Assembly (NCBI RefSeq): GCF_013285385.1
Contig: NZ_CP054212.1
Span: forward strand, 2,294,001-2,358,000
Direction of reading: 5' to 3'
DNA length: 64,000 nucleotides
Source: Paramixta manurensis
GTDB taxonomy: Bacteria > Pseudomonadota > Gammaproteobacteria > Enterobacterales > Enterobacteriaceae
Below the pieces are notes generated by a model, which had not been told where the DNA came from, did not search any database, and saw only the letters and a list, made by a program, of their open reading frames with translations. Made by a program: the position numbers and the translations under genes. Position 1 is the first letter of the stretch; each line of letters begins with the position of its first letter. Shown here piece after piece: positions 34,795 through 43,824 of this stretch.

Positions 34795-34865
34795 CGTCAT
34801 CGTGATGACGTCATACAGATGTGATAACAAAAAGACAAAAAAAACTAATCGTACAATATTGTACG
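34795..34865. promoter_or_regulatory. Two palindromes upstream of hcp
   Basis: CGTCATC-GT-GATGACG (34795-34810) and the perfect 16-bp palindrome CGTACAATATTGTACG (34850-34865) lie 30 to 100 bp upstream of hcp. They look like regulator sites; no family is assigned. The rest of 34866-35099 has only a short plus-strand frame (34928-35047) of unknown status, possibly a gene remnant. Confidence 0.5.
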
Positions 34866-35099
34866 GTTCCCAATGGCCAGGAAGATCAACTGGGAGCGCC
34901 AGGGCTGGTTACTCACGCCGTCATATTATGGAACACGAGGTAGCCCTGGATCATTTCCAGGCACAGGGTGAAACCCTGATCGCTGCGGACCATGACTATA
35001 GCCTACGCTCTTTTTACGAACAAAAAAAGCACCAACTCACCTTTTAGTCATTATAAATCAACGCGTTATAACAACAATTAACAGAATAACTGCACTTTA

Positions 35100-35453
35100 T
35101 CACTCATCAACCAGCGGCAAAAAACCGCCAAACACCAGACGCTTACCGTCAAACGGCATATTCTTGCCTAACGCTTGCATACGCGGGCTCTCCATCATTT
35201 TTGCATTTACCGCGTCGCGCACCTCTTTCGACGGATACTCAATCCAGCTAAACACCACGGTCTCGCCCGCTTCGGCCTTCACCGCCCGCCAAAAATCGGT
35301 ATGTTCGCCATGCGGCACCTCATCGCCCCAACACTCCACCACCCGTGTTGCGCCGAACTTTTTAAACAGCGACGCGGCTTCAATGGCCGCTTGCCGATAC
35401 GCCTCTTTACCGGCGACCGGTACCGCCAACAGATAACCTTCCACATAACGCAT
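35100..35453 (-). CDS. ybaA: DUF1428 family protein YbaA
   Basis: A 117-residue protein, the same length as E. coli YbaA, which it matches throughout (FGATRVVECWGDEVP, VVFSWIEYPSKEVRDA, MPFDGKRLVFGGF). It has a ferredoxin-like dimeric alpha/beta-barrel fold of unknown function. The ATG at 35453 matches the family start; the frame upstream to 35612 is not coding. Confidence 0.92.
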   Translation of the reverse strand: MRYVEGYLLAVPVAGKEAYRQAAIEAASLFKKFGATRVVECWGDEVPHGEHTDFWRAVKAEAGETVVFSWIEYPSKEVRDAVNAKMMESPRMQALGKNMPFDGKRLVFGGFLPLVDE

Positions 35454-35627
35454 GATCGTTGCCCTCATCACTCCGCGATGCTGAAAGTATAGTTTTTGCC
35501 GTGAAATACCACGCAATATGCCCCTCTTTTCACGCGTTTGATTTGCCCCTACCCGCCGTAAAATGACCAAAATCGCCGATAACACACGATTTTCTGCCTC
35601 ACACTTCGTCACACAAGGGCTCTGAAC

Positions 35628-36941
35628 GTGGCAAAAACTTTTTTACGCAGCGGAAATCTCGATGCGGTTCTGGCACTGGGAGAAAATGGTCAGCCGGTGT
35701 ACGCCTCCGCACGACAACTGCGCGAAACGCTGCGGTTGAAAAAATGGTTAGCGATCGCCGATTGCCTGGCCATTCCCTATATCAGCGAGTCGGGCGATCG
35801 TCTCGACTGGTATGCCTCTGGCACCGGTAAAGTTAAGTCGTGGGCGGCCGCCAATGAGAGCGAACGCCAGCATGCGCTTACCTTGCTGGAGAGCTATCAA
35901 CAGCGCCTTAACGATATTAGTCAGCAAGCCCTGAACGCGGATAAACCAGCGTTACGTCGCTTTGGCGCGCTACTGGCGAAAGCATTTCACTTCCCTGACC
36001 GTCAATATGTTTATCTGGTTGATAACCAACCGGTATTAACCTTCTGGGGGTTTGTCTCTCTGGATAACAAGCCGCCAGCCAATGCGTTGGATTTCCTGCG
36101 TGAAAGTAAGCCGGTGGTGCCAGAGCCGGATAAAGCGCCACCGCCATCGCAAGCCTTACCTGACATACGCCAAGCGCCTGCGCCAATCTCCGTAGTATCG
36201 GAGCCGCCGTCGGAACTTTCGCCGCCAGAAAGAGAACCGGAACAGGCGCCCATTGGTTCATCTCGCCACGGCAAAACCGTTCATAAATCGCGTCTGTGGT
36301 GGGCGTTAATCCCGGCCGCAATAGCGGCGGCAGGCGCGGTAACGTTTTATGCAAATCATGACGCGCCCACGCCGCCGATTGTTACGGCTCCTCGCGTTAC
36401 TACGCCCGCAGGTGGGCCACTGCTTCCTGCCGCCATGATAGCAAAAACGACCGCGCTGCCGCAGACCCTCCCGTTGACCCAAGCTGCCGTGCAGCCCGAG
36501 ACAACGCCAGCGATTCAGTCGGCAAGCGAACCGCCAACGGTAGCGACACCAGAAAGCCGTGCGCCTAAAGATGCGTTAGTGATGCCGACAGATGCGATAA
36601 AAATCGGCTCGACCAAATTTCTCAACGGGCGCTGGCGCGTCACACTACAACTCAAAAACTTACCGACGCCGCCCACCCTCCATTATCAATTTAAAAACGG
36701 TAAAGGCACGGCGGTGGTCACTCAAGGAGACGGTAACCGTTGCCAGGCTGATGTCGCCGCCGGTTTGATGGGATCAGGCAATTTAGTGATCAACAGCCGT
36801 TATACCGCCCGTTGCCGGGACGGGTCGCGCTACAAAATGCCGCAACTGGTTTGCAAACAGGCCGGCTCCGCCGCCGACTGTACGGCACAATATGGCACTG
36901 ATGCCGCCTTTCCGATGACGATTAAGCGTGAGAATAAATAA
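35628..36941 (+). CDS. srfA: SrfA family protein
   Basis: A 437-residue protein starting with GTG. The N-terminal half (about 1-160) matches SrfA of the srfABC operons. A proline-rich linker (about 165-220) leads to a membrane helix near 223-240 (LWWALIPAAIAAAGAVTFYA), another Pro/Thr-rich stretch, and a C-terminal domain with four cysteines. It is membrane-anchored with its C-terminus probably periplasmic. srfABC was named for SsrB-regulated genes in Salmonella and, in Xenorhabdus, SrfABC has been described as a cytotoxic tripartite system. It precedes srfB by 2 nt. Confidence 0.88.
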   Translation: MAKTFLRSGNLDAVLALGENGQPVYASARQLRETLRLKKWLAIADCLAIPYISESGDRLDWYASGTGKVKSWAAANESERQHALTLLESYQQRLNDISQQALNADKPALRRFGALLAKAFHFPDRQYVYLVDNQPVLTFWGFVSLDNKPPANALDFLRESKPVVPEPDKAPPPSQALPDIRQAPAPISVVSEPPSELSPPEREPEQAPIGSSRHGKTVHKSRLWWALIPAAIAAAGAVTFYANHDAPTPPIVTAPRVTTPAGGPLLPAAMIAKTTALPQTLPLTQAAVQPETTPAIQSASEPPTVATPESRAPKDALVMPTDAIKIGSTKFLNGRWRVTLQLKNLPTPPTLHYQFKNGKGTAVVTQGDGNRCQADVAAGLMGSGNLVINSRYTARCRDGSRYKMPQLVCKQAGSAADCTAQYGTDAAFPMTIKRENK

Positions 36942-36943
36942 CG

Positions 36944-39889
36944 ATGCTGGCGACCATCACCGACTTGAAACAAAAAATTACCTTGATCGAAGAGAGCGGC
37001 ATTCAGTTTCTGGATTTGGCGTTACGCGCGGATGATCGGGAACGGGCGCGTAAATTTGTCCGGCAAACCGCCAATGGTCCACTGCTGCGCGTTGCGCCAG
37101 ATCAGGGCGCGGGCCGTTACCTGTTGCTGCCGCAAGATGGCGGCACGCCGGAAGTGGTCAAACCCGAATCCAGCGTTACATTACAACACTCATTAACCCT
37201 GCTGGATCAGCTATGGCTGCCCCTGCCAATATTACGTTATGCGCCACCGCGCCGTTTTATGGGTGGCCCGGAGAACTGGGCGCGCGTGCAGTTCCTCGCG
37301 CTGGAACATCCGGATGCCGAAGGTCACACCCATCGGGTTTGTCTCGCTTTTGATACCGCGACCGTGGCGGCGGATAGCGCCGAAGCGCAACTGGCGCTAA
37401 GCCAGAGCGATGCGGAAAACGGCGTCAATTTCGCCCTTGCCTGGCAAAACTACGAGTTGGGGGATTTTCTCGATCTCACTTGGGTAGATGGTTGGTTACG
37501 CGAGGCGTTTAGCCAACGCGCGGTTGAGCAAGAACAGCGCCACGATGCCGACCTGCGGCTGGCGCTACGTGAGTTTGAGTATCAGGCGCACTATCTTAAT
37601 CTGCTGGAGTTGCTTGGCGCGCACCCGGCGCTGAGCGAAATTAAAATTCATGCTGCCACCCCACAACATCCGCCGATCAATGTCGATCTGATTCTCGACG
37701 TTGGCAACTCGCACACCTGCGGTATTTTGGTGGAGGATAACCCGGAAGAGAGCAATGGCCTGAAACAGAGCTACGAACTGCAATTGCGGGATTTGGCGCA
37801 GCCGCATTATGTGTATAACGAGATGTTCGCCAGCCGCGTCGAGTTTGCCGCTGCCCGCTTTGGTAAAGAGAATTTCTCGGTGCAAAGCGGGCGCGATAAT
37901 GCCTTTATCTGGCCATCGTTGACGCGCGTGGGTCGCGAAGCGAACCGCATGGCGCTAACGCGTCGCGGGCGCGAAGGCGCAACCGGCCTCTCCAGCCCAC
38001 GCCGCTATCTATGGGATGAAGAGCCCTACCTGGCGGGCTGGCGGTTTAATCAGCGCCATGGCAGCACGACAGAACCAGCGGCCATCGCCACGCCGCTGAT
38101 GACCTTGCTTAATGATGAAGGGCAACTGCTTAGCGCGTTACCCGCCGAGGAACGCTTACCGACCTTTGCCGCACAATATAGCCGCAGCGCAGTAATGACA
38201 CTGATGTTAAGCGAGTTGCTTGCCCAGGCATTGACGCAAATGAATAGCGTTGCACAACGTCAAAAAATGCCGCTTAGCAACCTGCCACGTCAGTTACGGC
38301 ACATTATCCTGACGCTCCCGTCAGCGATGCCGAAACCGGAGCGGGAAATATTTCGCCGTCGCATGCAGGAAGCGATCCGCCTGGTCTGGCAGGCGATGAA
38401 CTGGCTAACGCCTGAAGACGAACCTGCCACGCTTCCGGATGTACAAATGGAGTGGGATGAAGCTACCTGTGGACAAATGGTTTGGCTGTATAACGAGACG
38501 CAGGTTAATTTTGCCGGCCATGCCGGGGCTTTCTTCAGCAGCATGGCACGCCCTGACCGGCAGCGGCACGACACAGAAGCGCCGGGCAAAACCTTACGTA
38601 TCGCGTCGATTGATATTGGCGGCGGAACCACCGATTTAGCCATTACCCAATACACGCTGGATGATGGTCAGGGCAATAATGTCAAAATCAATCCACGCTT
38701 ACTGTTTCGCGAAGGTTTCAAAGTTGCGGGCGATGACATCCTGCTGGATATTATTCAGCTTTACCTGCTGCCGGCGCTGCATGCCGCGCTGGTAAAGGCC
38801 GGATTAGCGCAGCCAGATGCGTTATTAACCCGGCTATTTGGTCAGGACGGGCGCATTGACGGCGACAGCGCGTTGCGCCAGCAAGCGACGCTGCAACTGT
38901 TTATTCCACTGGCGCAGGCGGTGCTGGAACAGTATGAACGTTTTGACCCGCTTGATAGCCGCGCGGAGATCGAGGCACGTTTCGGTGAGTTGCTCACGCA
39001 ACCACCGACGGAGCAAGTTTTAACCTTTATTAATCAGGCATTTCAGCGTGAATTAGGCGCGGAGCGTGCGCCAGATATTTTACAGGTGCCGCTGGTGCTG
39101 AGTCTCAATGCGCTACATAACGAATTTCTGGCGCAACGGATGGCCATCATTTCCCCGCTCCGCGCGATGGCGGAAGTGGTGTCATTATATGATTGTGATG
39201 TGCTGTTGCTTACCGGCCGCCCTGCGCGTTTTCCCGGCGTACAAGCATTGTTCCGTCATCTGCAACCCCTACCCGGCAGCCGGATTTTGTCGCTAGAGGG
39301 TTACCACACCAGTGATTGGTATCCGTTTAATAAACGCGGGCGTATCGATAATCCGAAATCCACCGCGGCGGTAGGCGCCATGCTATGCCTGCTGGCGCTC
39401 GACCTGCGCCTGGCTAGTTTCTGGTTCAAGGCGGGAGATTTCCAGCCTTACTCTACCATCCGCTATTTAGGCGTGTTGGATGATAACCGTATCCTTACCG
39501 ACGACAACCTTTGCTACCGCGAGATTGATCTCGATACGCCGCAATTTATGCTGGAAAGTAAAACCAGTTTCCGCATTCGTGGCAATGTTTGCCTCGGCTT
39601 CCGGCAATTAGAAAATCAGCGCTGGCTGGCGTCGCCCTTGTATAGCCTGAGCATTGTTGACCCGCAATTGGCGCGTAAAGTCGCGGGCGATAGCGTGTTA
39701 CGTATCAAACTGATGCTGACGGCGGGCGCGGACGGCGGCCCGGAACATTTTGCTTTAGCCGATGCGCGGCTGGATGACGGTAGCCGTGTTCCTTTGCATC
39801 AATTAAGCCTGAAACTGAATACCTTATCCGACCAGGGCAATGCCAGCGCCTGGTACTGGATTGATAGCGGGAGTGTCTTCAACGCATGA
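36944..39889 (+). CDS. srfB: Virulence factor SrfB, actin/Hsp70-like ATPase fold
   Basis: A 981-residue cytoplasmic protein, the usual SrfB length. Two nucleotide-binding motifs of the actin/Hsp70 fold are visible: DLILDVGNSHTCGIL near residue 250 and ASIDIGGGTTDLAIT near 555. LLLTGRPARFPGVQ near 760 resembles the adenosine motif. Biochemical function is unknown. It is translationally coupled to srfC by a 4-nt overlap. Confidence 0.92.
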   Translation: MLATITDLKQKITLIEESGIQFLDLALRADDRERARKFVRQTANGPLLRVAPDQGAGRYLLLPQDGGTPEVVKPESSVTLQHSLTLLDQLWLPLPILRYAPPRRFMGGPENWARVQFLALEHPDAEGHTHRVCLAFDTATVAADSAEAQLALSQSDAENGVNFALAWQNYELGDFLDLTWVDGWLREAFSQRAVEQEQRHDADLRLALREFEYQAHYLNLLELLGAHPALSEIKIHAATPQHPPINVDLILDVGNSHTCGILVEDNPEESNGLKQSYELQLRDLAQPHYVYNEMFASRVEFAAARFGKENFSVQSGRDNAFIWPSLTRVGREANRMALTRRGREGATGLSSPRRYLWDEEPYLAGWRFNQRHGSTTEPAAIATPLMTLLNDEGQLLSALPAEERLPTFAAQYSRSAVMTLMLSELLAQALTQMNSVAQRQKMPLSNLPRQLRHIILTLPSAMPKPEREIFRRRMQEAIRLVWQAMNWLTPEDEPATLPDVQMEWDEATCGQMVWLYNETQVNFAGHAGAFFSSMARPDRQRHDTEAPGKTLRIASIDIGGGTTDLAITQYTLDDGQGNNVKINPRLLFREGFKVAGDDILLDIIQLYLLPALHAALVKAGLAQPDALLTRLFGQDGRIDGDSALRQQATLQLFIPLAQAVLEQYERFDPLDSRAEIEARFGELLTQPPTEQVLTFINQAFQRELGAERAPDILQVPLVLSLNALHNEFLAQRMAIISPLRAMAEVVSLYDCDVLLLTGRPARFPGVQALFRHLQPLPGSRILSLEGYHTSDWYPFNKRGRIDNPKSTAAVGAMLCLLALDLRLASFWFKAGDFQPYSTIRYLGVLDDNRILTDDNLCYREIDLDTPQFMLESKTSFRIRGNVCLGFRQLENQRWLASPLYSLSIVDPQLARKVAGDSVLRIKLMLTAGADGGPEHFALADARLDDGSRVPLHQLSLKLNTLSDQGNASAWYWIDSGSVFNA

Positions 39890-42258
39890 GCGCCACAGTA
39901 AAACAACCCACGCTCCGTCTGACCAAGGGTCTACATAACCTCAGCGACGGTATTACCCGCATGTTGACGTGGATAGCCGAAACGCGCGATCACTCGGCGC
40001 GGCTGGCGCAAGAAGCCGATGGTTTGACGATTAAACTACGTCGCAGCCGTCATCAGGTGCGGCAGTTAACCGGCGCGCTGGCGCAGGAAAGCACCCTCGC
40101 CTTGTATGGCGTTTCGCAGGCGGGGAAAGCCTGGTTGCTCAGGCAACTGGTGGCCGATGCGCAAGGCCAGCTTAGTACCCAATCCGGCGGCAGCCTGGAT
40201 TATTTCACGCATATTAATCCCGGCAACCAGGATTGCGCGCTGGTCACCCGGTTTAGCCATCGTCCGTTGGCGGTTGCGGATGCGTGGCCCGTTGAGCTGA
40301 CGCTGCTTACGCAAACTGAGTTAACCCAACTGGTGTTGAAAACGTTTCTGCAATCCGGCGGCGTGTGGCCCGATCGGCAGCGGATCGCCGCCCGGCTGGA
40401 GATGTTGCGCCCTCTCCGCCATCCCCAGCCACAACCCGGCATCAGCGCCGATGAAATGGTTGTGCTGCGCGACTTCGCCGACCGTCATGACGATGCGCGG
40501 CAACCGGTTCTGGCACGCCATTATTGGCCAGAGGTAATAGCGCTGGCGCCTTATTTGGCGGTTGACGATCGCGCACGTCTGTTTTCGTTGTTGTGGAGTG
40601 ACGATGCCACGCTCAGTGAAACCTGGCGACGGATGGCGCATACCTTACAGGCGCTGGATAATGCGCCGCGCGTCTATGCCGCGTCTGATTTATTGGTCGA
40701 TAACGCGCGTCTGCCAGCGGAAAGTTTAATCAGCCCGCTGGCGGCTATTGGCCTCGGCACCGACAGAGATCGCGCTATCACCTTACAGCCCGCCAACCGG
40801 CAGTTACCGCCGGTCACGGTCGCGTTAGGTGAGTTAAGTTTGTTAGCGCTGGAGCTGCATATACCGCTGAGCACGCCGCCGCGTCAGGCACTGTTTGATC
40901 GGGTAGAGGTGCTGGAGATACCGGGTTATGGCGTGCCGCTGGAGGAGGATGCGCGACATGACCGGCGGCGTCTCGAGCAGCAAAACCCGCTGGCGGCCCG
41001 CCTGATTAGCGCCAAGCGCAATTTATTACTGGAATATTATCGCGATCGCCAGGCCATTGATCGCTTGGTGGTTTGCGCCGCCGCCGGACAACGCAACGAA
41101 GCGAAAGCAGTTGGTCGGCAACTTCATCAGTGGGCGATGAGTCGTCTTACGCCAACAGCGCACCCGGCCCCCTCTCGCAAACCGGCACTGGTTTGGGCGA
41201 TTACGCCTTTCGATGCCGGTCACCGTCAGCAACACAATGCCGATGAAGCAGTGCAACGTCACGTTGGCGCGCCGGGTGAACAGTGGGGAACGCTGTTGGC
41301 CCAGGATCAGGCTAGCGTTCAGCGTATGGCCAACTGGCTACAAGCGGAGATGCACCCGCAAGATAAACTGACCTATCTCAGCGGTCAGTTGAATGCGCTA
41401 CGGCACGAGTGGCGTACCGGTTTACTGGCGAGTTGGGCTCCCACGCCGCCCGCTGCGAAGCAGCAGATCGCCGATAGCTTGCTGAAGGTATTACAAACGC
41501 GTACTGGCCTGCATGGCGAATTGTTGGAACGTCTGCAACCCTCGCGTGATGCGTTACGTCAACGCTATCTGACGCCGGAAGCCGATACCTTGTCCGGTGA
41601 GACCACCCCGGCGGCGGCCCATTTTGGTATTGGGTTTGATTTCGATTTATTTGCCGATACGCCGCCGCCCGTGCCGGTTAGCGACTCTCGCGCAACCCAT
41701 GTAAATGGCGATGACGCGTTTGCCGACCAGGTACATCGTGATTGGATTAGTCATCTGCGCGGGCTGGCGGAAGAGGAGGAAGTGCGTCAATTGCTGGAGG
41801 TGGATAAAACCACCCTGATACGGTTAACCGAAGAGTTGATCACCGCCAGTTTCCGTCTTGGAATAGTTGAAAAATTACGCCTGGCGTTAGTCGGGCAGGA
41901 CACTGCCACTTCGCGAGAAGAGAAAGTCGACCGCCAGGTCACCCGCGCATTAACGGTATTAGGTGATTTTATCGCCTGGCTTGGGTTTGCCGGGCAACCT
42001 GCCGCGCAACGCCCCGACAGCCGGGTGAATCGCGGTGAAAAAATCTTTGCTCGTCCGCCGGTTCCTACTTTACAACCGGGGCAGCGGCTCACACGTCTTT
42101 CCGCCCAGCCCGCCAATACGACGGCATTTTATATTTATGACTGGCTGGTTGGACTGGATGCGTTGATCACGCAAAACGGCAGTTATAGTGCGGCTGAGGC
42201 ATTACCTGATGCCCAACGTCAATCGCTAGCGGACGCGCTTGCGCTGTTCGCAGAGTAA
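39886..42258 (+). CDS. srfC: Virulence factor SrfC, P-loop protein
   Basis: A 790-residue protein, last gene of srfABC. It has a GTPase-like P-loop GVSQAGKA at residues 75-82, in which the usual Ser/Thr after the lysine is Ala; this residue coordinates Mg in active P-loop enzymes, so hydrolysis may be weakened. The remainder is largely helical. In family members the loop typically reads GxxQAGKS. A hairpin-forming inverted repeat follows the stop. Confidence 0.9.
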   Translation: MSATVKQPTLRLTKGLHNLSDGITRMLTWIAETRDHSARLAQEADGLTIKLRRSRHQVRQLTGALAQESTLALYGVSQAGKAWLLRQLVADAQGQLSTQSGGSLDYFTHINPGNQDCALVTRFSHRPLAVADAWPVELTLLTQTELTQLVLKTFLQSGGVWPDRQRIAARLEMLRPLRHPQPQPGISADEMVVLRDFADRHDDARQPVLARHYWPEVIALAPYLAVDDRARLFSLLWSDDATLSETWRRMAHTLQALDNAPRVYAASDLLVDNARLPAESLISPLAAIGLGTDRDRAITLQPANRQLPPVTVALGELSLLALELHIPLSTPPRQALFDRVEVLEIPGYGVPLEEDARHDRRRLEQQNPLAARLISAKRNLLLEYYRDRQAIDRLVVCAAAGQRNEAKAVGRQLHQWAMSRLTPTAHPAPSRKPALVWAITPFDAGHRQQHNADEAVQRHVGAPGEQWGTLLAQDQASVQRMANWLQAEMHPQDKLTYLSGQLNALRHEWRTGLLASWAPTPPAAKQQIADSLLKVLQTRTGLHGELLERLQPSRDALRQRYLTPEADTLSGETTPAAAHFGIGFDFDLFADTPPPVPVSDSRATHVNGDDAFADQVHRDWISHLRGLAEEEEVRQLLEVDKTTLIRLTEELITASFRLGIVEKLRLALVGQDTATSREEKVDRQVTRALTVLGDFIAWLGFAGQPAAQRPDSRVNRGEKIFARPPVPTLQPGQRLTRLSAQPANTTAFYIYDWLVGLDALITQNGSYSAAEALPDAQRQSLADALALFAE

Positions 42259-42264
42259 CCCCAC

Positions 42265-42294
42265 GCGCTAATGATCGATACGGATCGTTAGCGC
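42265..42294. other. Inverted repeat between srfC and the barstar gene
   Basis: GCGCTAATGATC and GATCGTTAGCGC pair (one G-T) around a 6-nt loop at the convergent gene ends. No T-run follows, so it is only a possible terminator. Confidence 0.5.
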
Positions 42295-42540
42295 GCCATC
42301 CAGTTCCTCTTCCGCTTCACGAAGCACCCCAACTAAAGCCGTAAATTGTTCCGGGTGGGGATGCTGACGCCAGTGCTTAAGGCGAATCCGCGCCGGTAAC
42401 GCCAGATCGCCGGTCAGCGCATCCCAGAGAGCATCAAGATTCGCGCCAAAACCGGCACGCCATCGCGCCTGTTCGGCTAACTGACGATAAAAGTCATCGA
42501 CGTTGGCAATATGCCGAAAATCTAAAGTAATGTTGAGCAT
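42268..42540 (-). CDS. yhcO: Barstar-family ribonuclease inhibitor
   Basis: A 90-residue barstar-family protein, same length as E. coli YhcO, ending in EAEEELDGALTIRI with the same pattern. NLDALWDALTGDL is the core helix that plugs barnase-type active sites. Its ATG is 3 nt past the stop of the ribonuclease gene, so it is made from the same mRNA and should neutralise any ribonuclease retained in the cytoplasm. Confidence 0.92.
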   Translation of the reverse strand: MLNITLDFRHIANVDDFYRQLAEQARWRAGFGANLDALWDALTGDLALPARIRLKHWRQHPHPEQFTALVGVLREAEEELDGALTIRIDH

Positions 42541-42543
42541 GGG

Positions 42544-43002
42544 TTACTGCATCCGGGTAAAGCTACGATAGTGATCGCGGGTAAGAAAAATCAACCCATC
42601 ATCTGAGTACAGCAACCGATCGGTATTCCGGTAGCCACACCGATAGTTTACATCGGCTTCATACCACTGACGACCGCGCTGGCTCGGCAGCCGCCCTTCG
42701 CGGTTGGCAAAACGATCGCCGCCAATCGCTTTGCCCGGTAAGGTTGCGCATAAATCGCCCTGACCGGGTTGCCAGCCCTGACGCCGTGCTTCACGTTTGG
42801 TGACATAGTAAGCGGGTAACCGTTGATGCTGGCGTAAATATTCAACCACTCGCCGGTCTTGAGTCAGGTCGCTAATGTCGTGCCCGTTGTCCGCCTGATG
42901 CGGCGTGCTACCGGTCTGGTACCATTGAGAGAAATGGGGTTTTAGACCAACCACCGCAGCGCCGAACACTACTATCAGCGCAATCCAGCGTAGTTTAAAC
43001 AT
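42544..43002 (-). CDS. Barnase-type secreted or anchored ribonuclease
   Basis: A 152-residue protein with an N-terminal hydrophobic segment (WIALIVVFGAAVVGL) that is a signal peptide or anchor. The mature part matches microbial guanyl-specific ribonucleases: YVTKREARRQGWQPG, the catalytic Glu in YEADVNYRCGYR and the catalytic His in TRDHYRSF. It is encoded directly upstream of its inhibitor, barstar. Roles could be nutrient RNA breakdown or toxicity to competitors. Confidence 0.92.
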   Translation of the reverse strand: MFKLRWIALIVVFGAAVVGLKPHFSQWYQTGSTPHQADNGHDISDLTQDRRVVEYLRQHQRLPAYYVTKREARRQGWQPGQGDLCATLPGKAIGGDRFANREGRLPSQRGRQWYEADVNYRCGYRNTDRLLYSDDGLIFLTRDHYRSFTRMQ

Positions 43003-43129
43003 AAAGATGTATTACCTGAGTCAGGATCAGGTCGACGAATATAGCAGTTTGTCAGGCCGGGGAAAATTAGTCGGGAGTAACCGGGCAGGAAATCACGCGG
43101 GCCGGGAGACCCCGGCCCTGGCGCTCAAC

Positions 43130-43483
43130 TCAACTGTGCAAGCATTTGGCGGGCTGATGTCCAAGACTGCGACGCCATGCGCCGGGTGCCTGGCCATATT
43201 GACGTTTGAAGCTGCGGTTAAACGATTGTTGTGAATCAAAACCGAGCGAAATCGCCACATTCAGAATCGGCTCATCGCTGGTGGTTAAGCGGTCAGCCGA
43301 CTTTTTCAGTTTTTGCGCACGGATATATTCACCGAGTGGATACCCGGTATGCTCTTTAAACATCCGTTGAAGATGCCATTTTGAATACCCTGCCCGCTCA
43401 GAAACGGTGTCGAGGTCCAAACGCCCCTCAATATTGTTATCTATCCAGTCCAACAAATCGTGAATGAATGCATCACTTCTCAT
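43130..43483 (-). CDS. rarA: AraC-family regulator, RarA-like
   Basis: A 117-residue protein that is just the double helix-turn-helix DNA-binding domain, as in MarA, SoxS, RamA and RarA. AGYSKWHLQRMFKEHTGYPLGEYIR and ISLGFDSQQSFNRSFK are the two recognition regions. The position, divergent from an OqxAB-type pump with an oqxR-type gene beyond, is the rarA position in Klebsiella, so I call it RarA-like. It is expected to activate the pump. GGAG 8 nt before the ATG. Confidence 0.85.
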   Translation of the reverse strand: MRSDAFIHDLLDWIDNNIEGRLDLDTVSERAGYSKWHLQRMFKEHTGYPLGEYIRAQKLKKSADRLTTSDEPILNVAISLGFDSQQSFNRSFKRQYGQAPGAWRRSLGHQPAKCLHS

Positions 43484-43506
43484 CTTATCTCTCCCGTCGC
43501 GGTGGG

Positions 43507-43539
43507 TTACTGCAAGAGTATCTTTATCAGTTACACTTT
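43507..43539 (-). promoter_or_regulatory. Shared promoter motif, rarA-side copy
   Basis: On the minus strand AAAGTGTAACTGATA is followed after 5 nt by CTCTTGCAGTAA. The same two blocks recur on the plus strand at 43636-43662. The copy lies 24 to 56 bp upstream of the rarA start, where a repressor such as OqxR or RarA itself could bind. Confidence 0.55.
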
Positions 43540-43635
43540 AACGGTGACTGACTTTTCCCTTAATTGCAAGTTTTATTATTACATTTAATTCCCTGCCCGA
43601 AATGTGGCTTTCTTGCCGCCAGCAAAACAGCACAT

Positions 43636-43662
43636 AAAGTGTATCAGTTATTCTTGCACTAA
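43636..43662 (+). promoter_or_regulatory. Shared promoter motif, oqxA-side copy
   Basis: AAAGTGTATCAGTTA runs directly into TTCTTGCACTAA. Both blocks match the rarA-side copy in inverted orientation. It sits about 165-190 bp upstream of the oqxA start, inside a 341-bp intergenic region with no gene. Confidence 0.55.
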
Positions 43663-43824
43663 ATTTAGCGCCTACCTACAATCGCCGCGATAGTGTATTT
43701 GCAATTGTTACAAATTTTGTGGCGATGAACGTCACAAATAGCCTTAAGCCAGCCTGGCAAAGGATGTGACGCTGCGTCCTCCGCAACGTCTTGTTTGGCG
43801 GCTAATACAACTGGAATAAAAATA

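Noticed and set aside
34703..35047. 114-residue plus-strand frame upstream of hcp
   Set aside because: It overlaps hcp antisense, has no ribosome site and only its last 40 residues look protein-like; at most a remnant.
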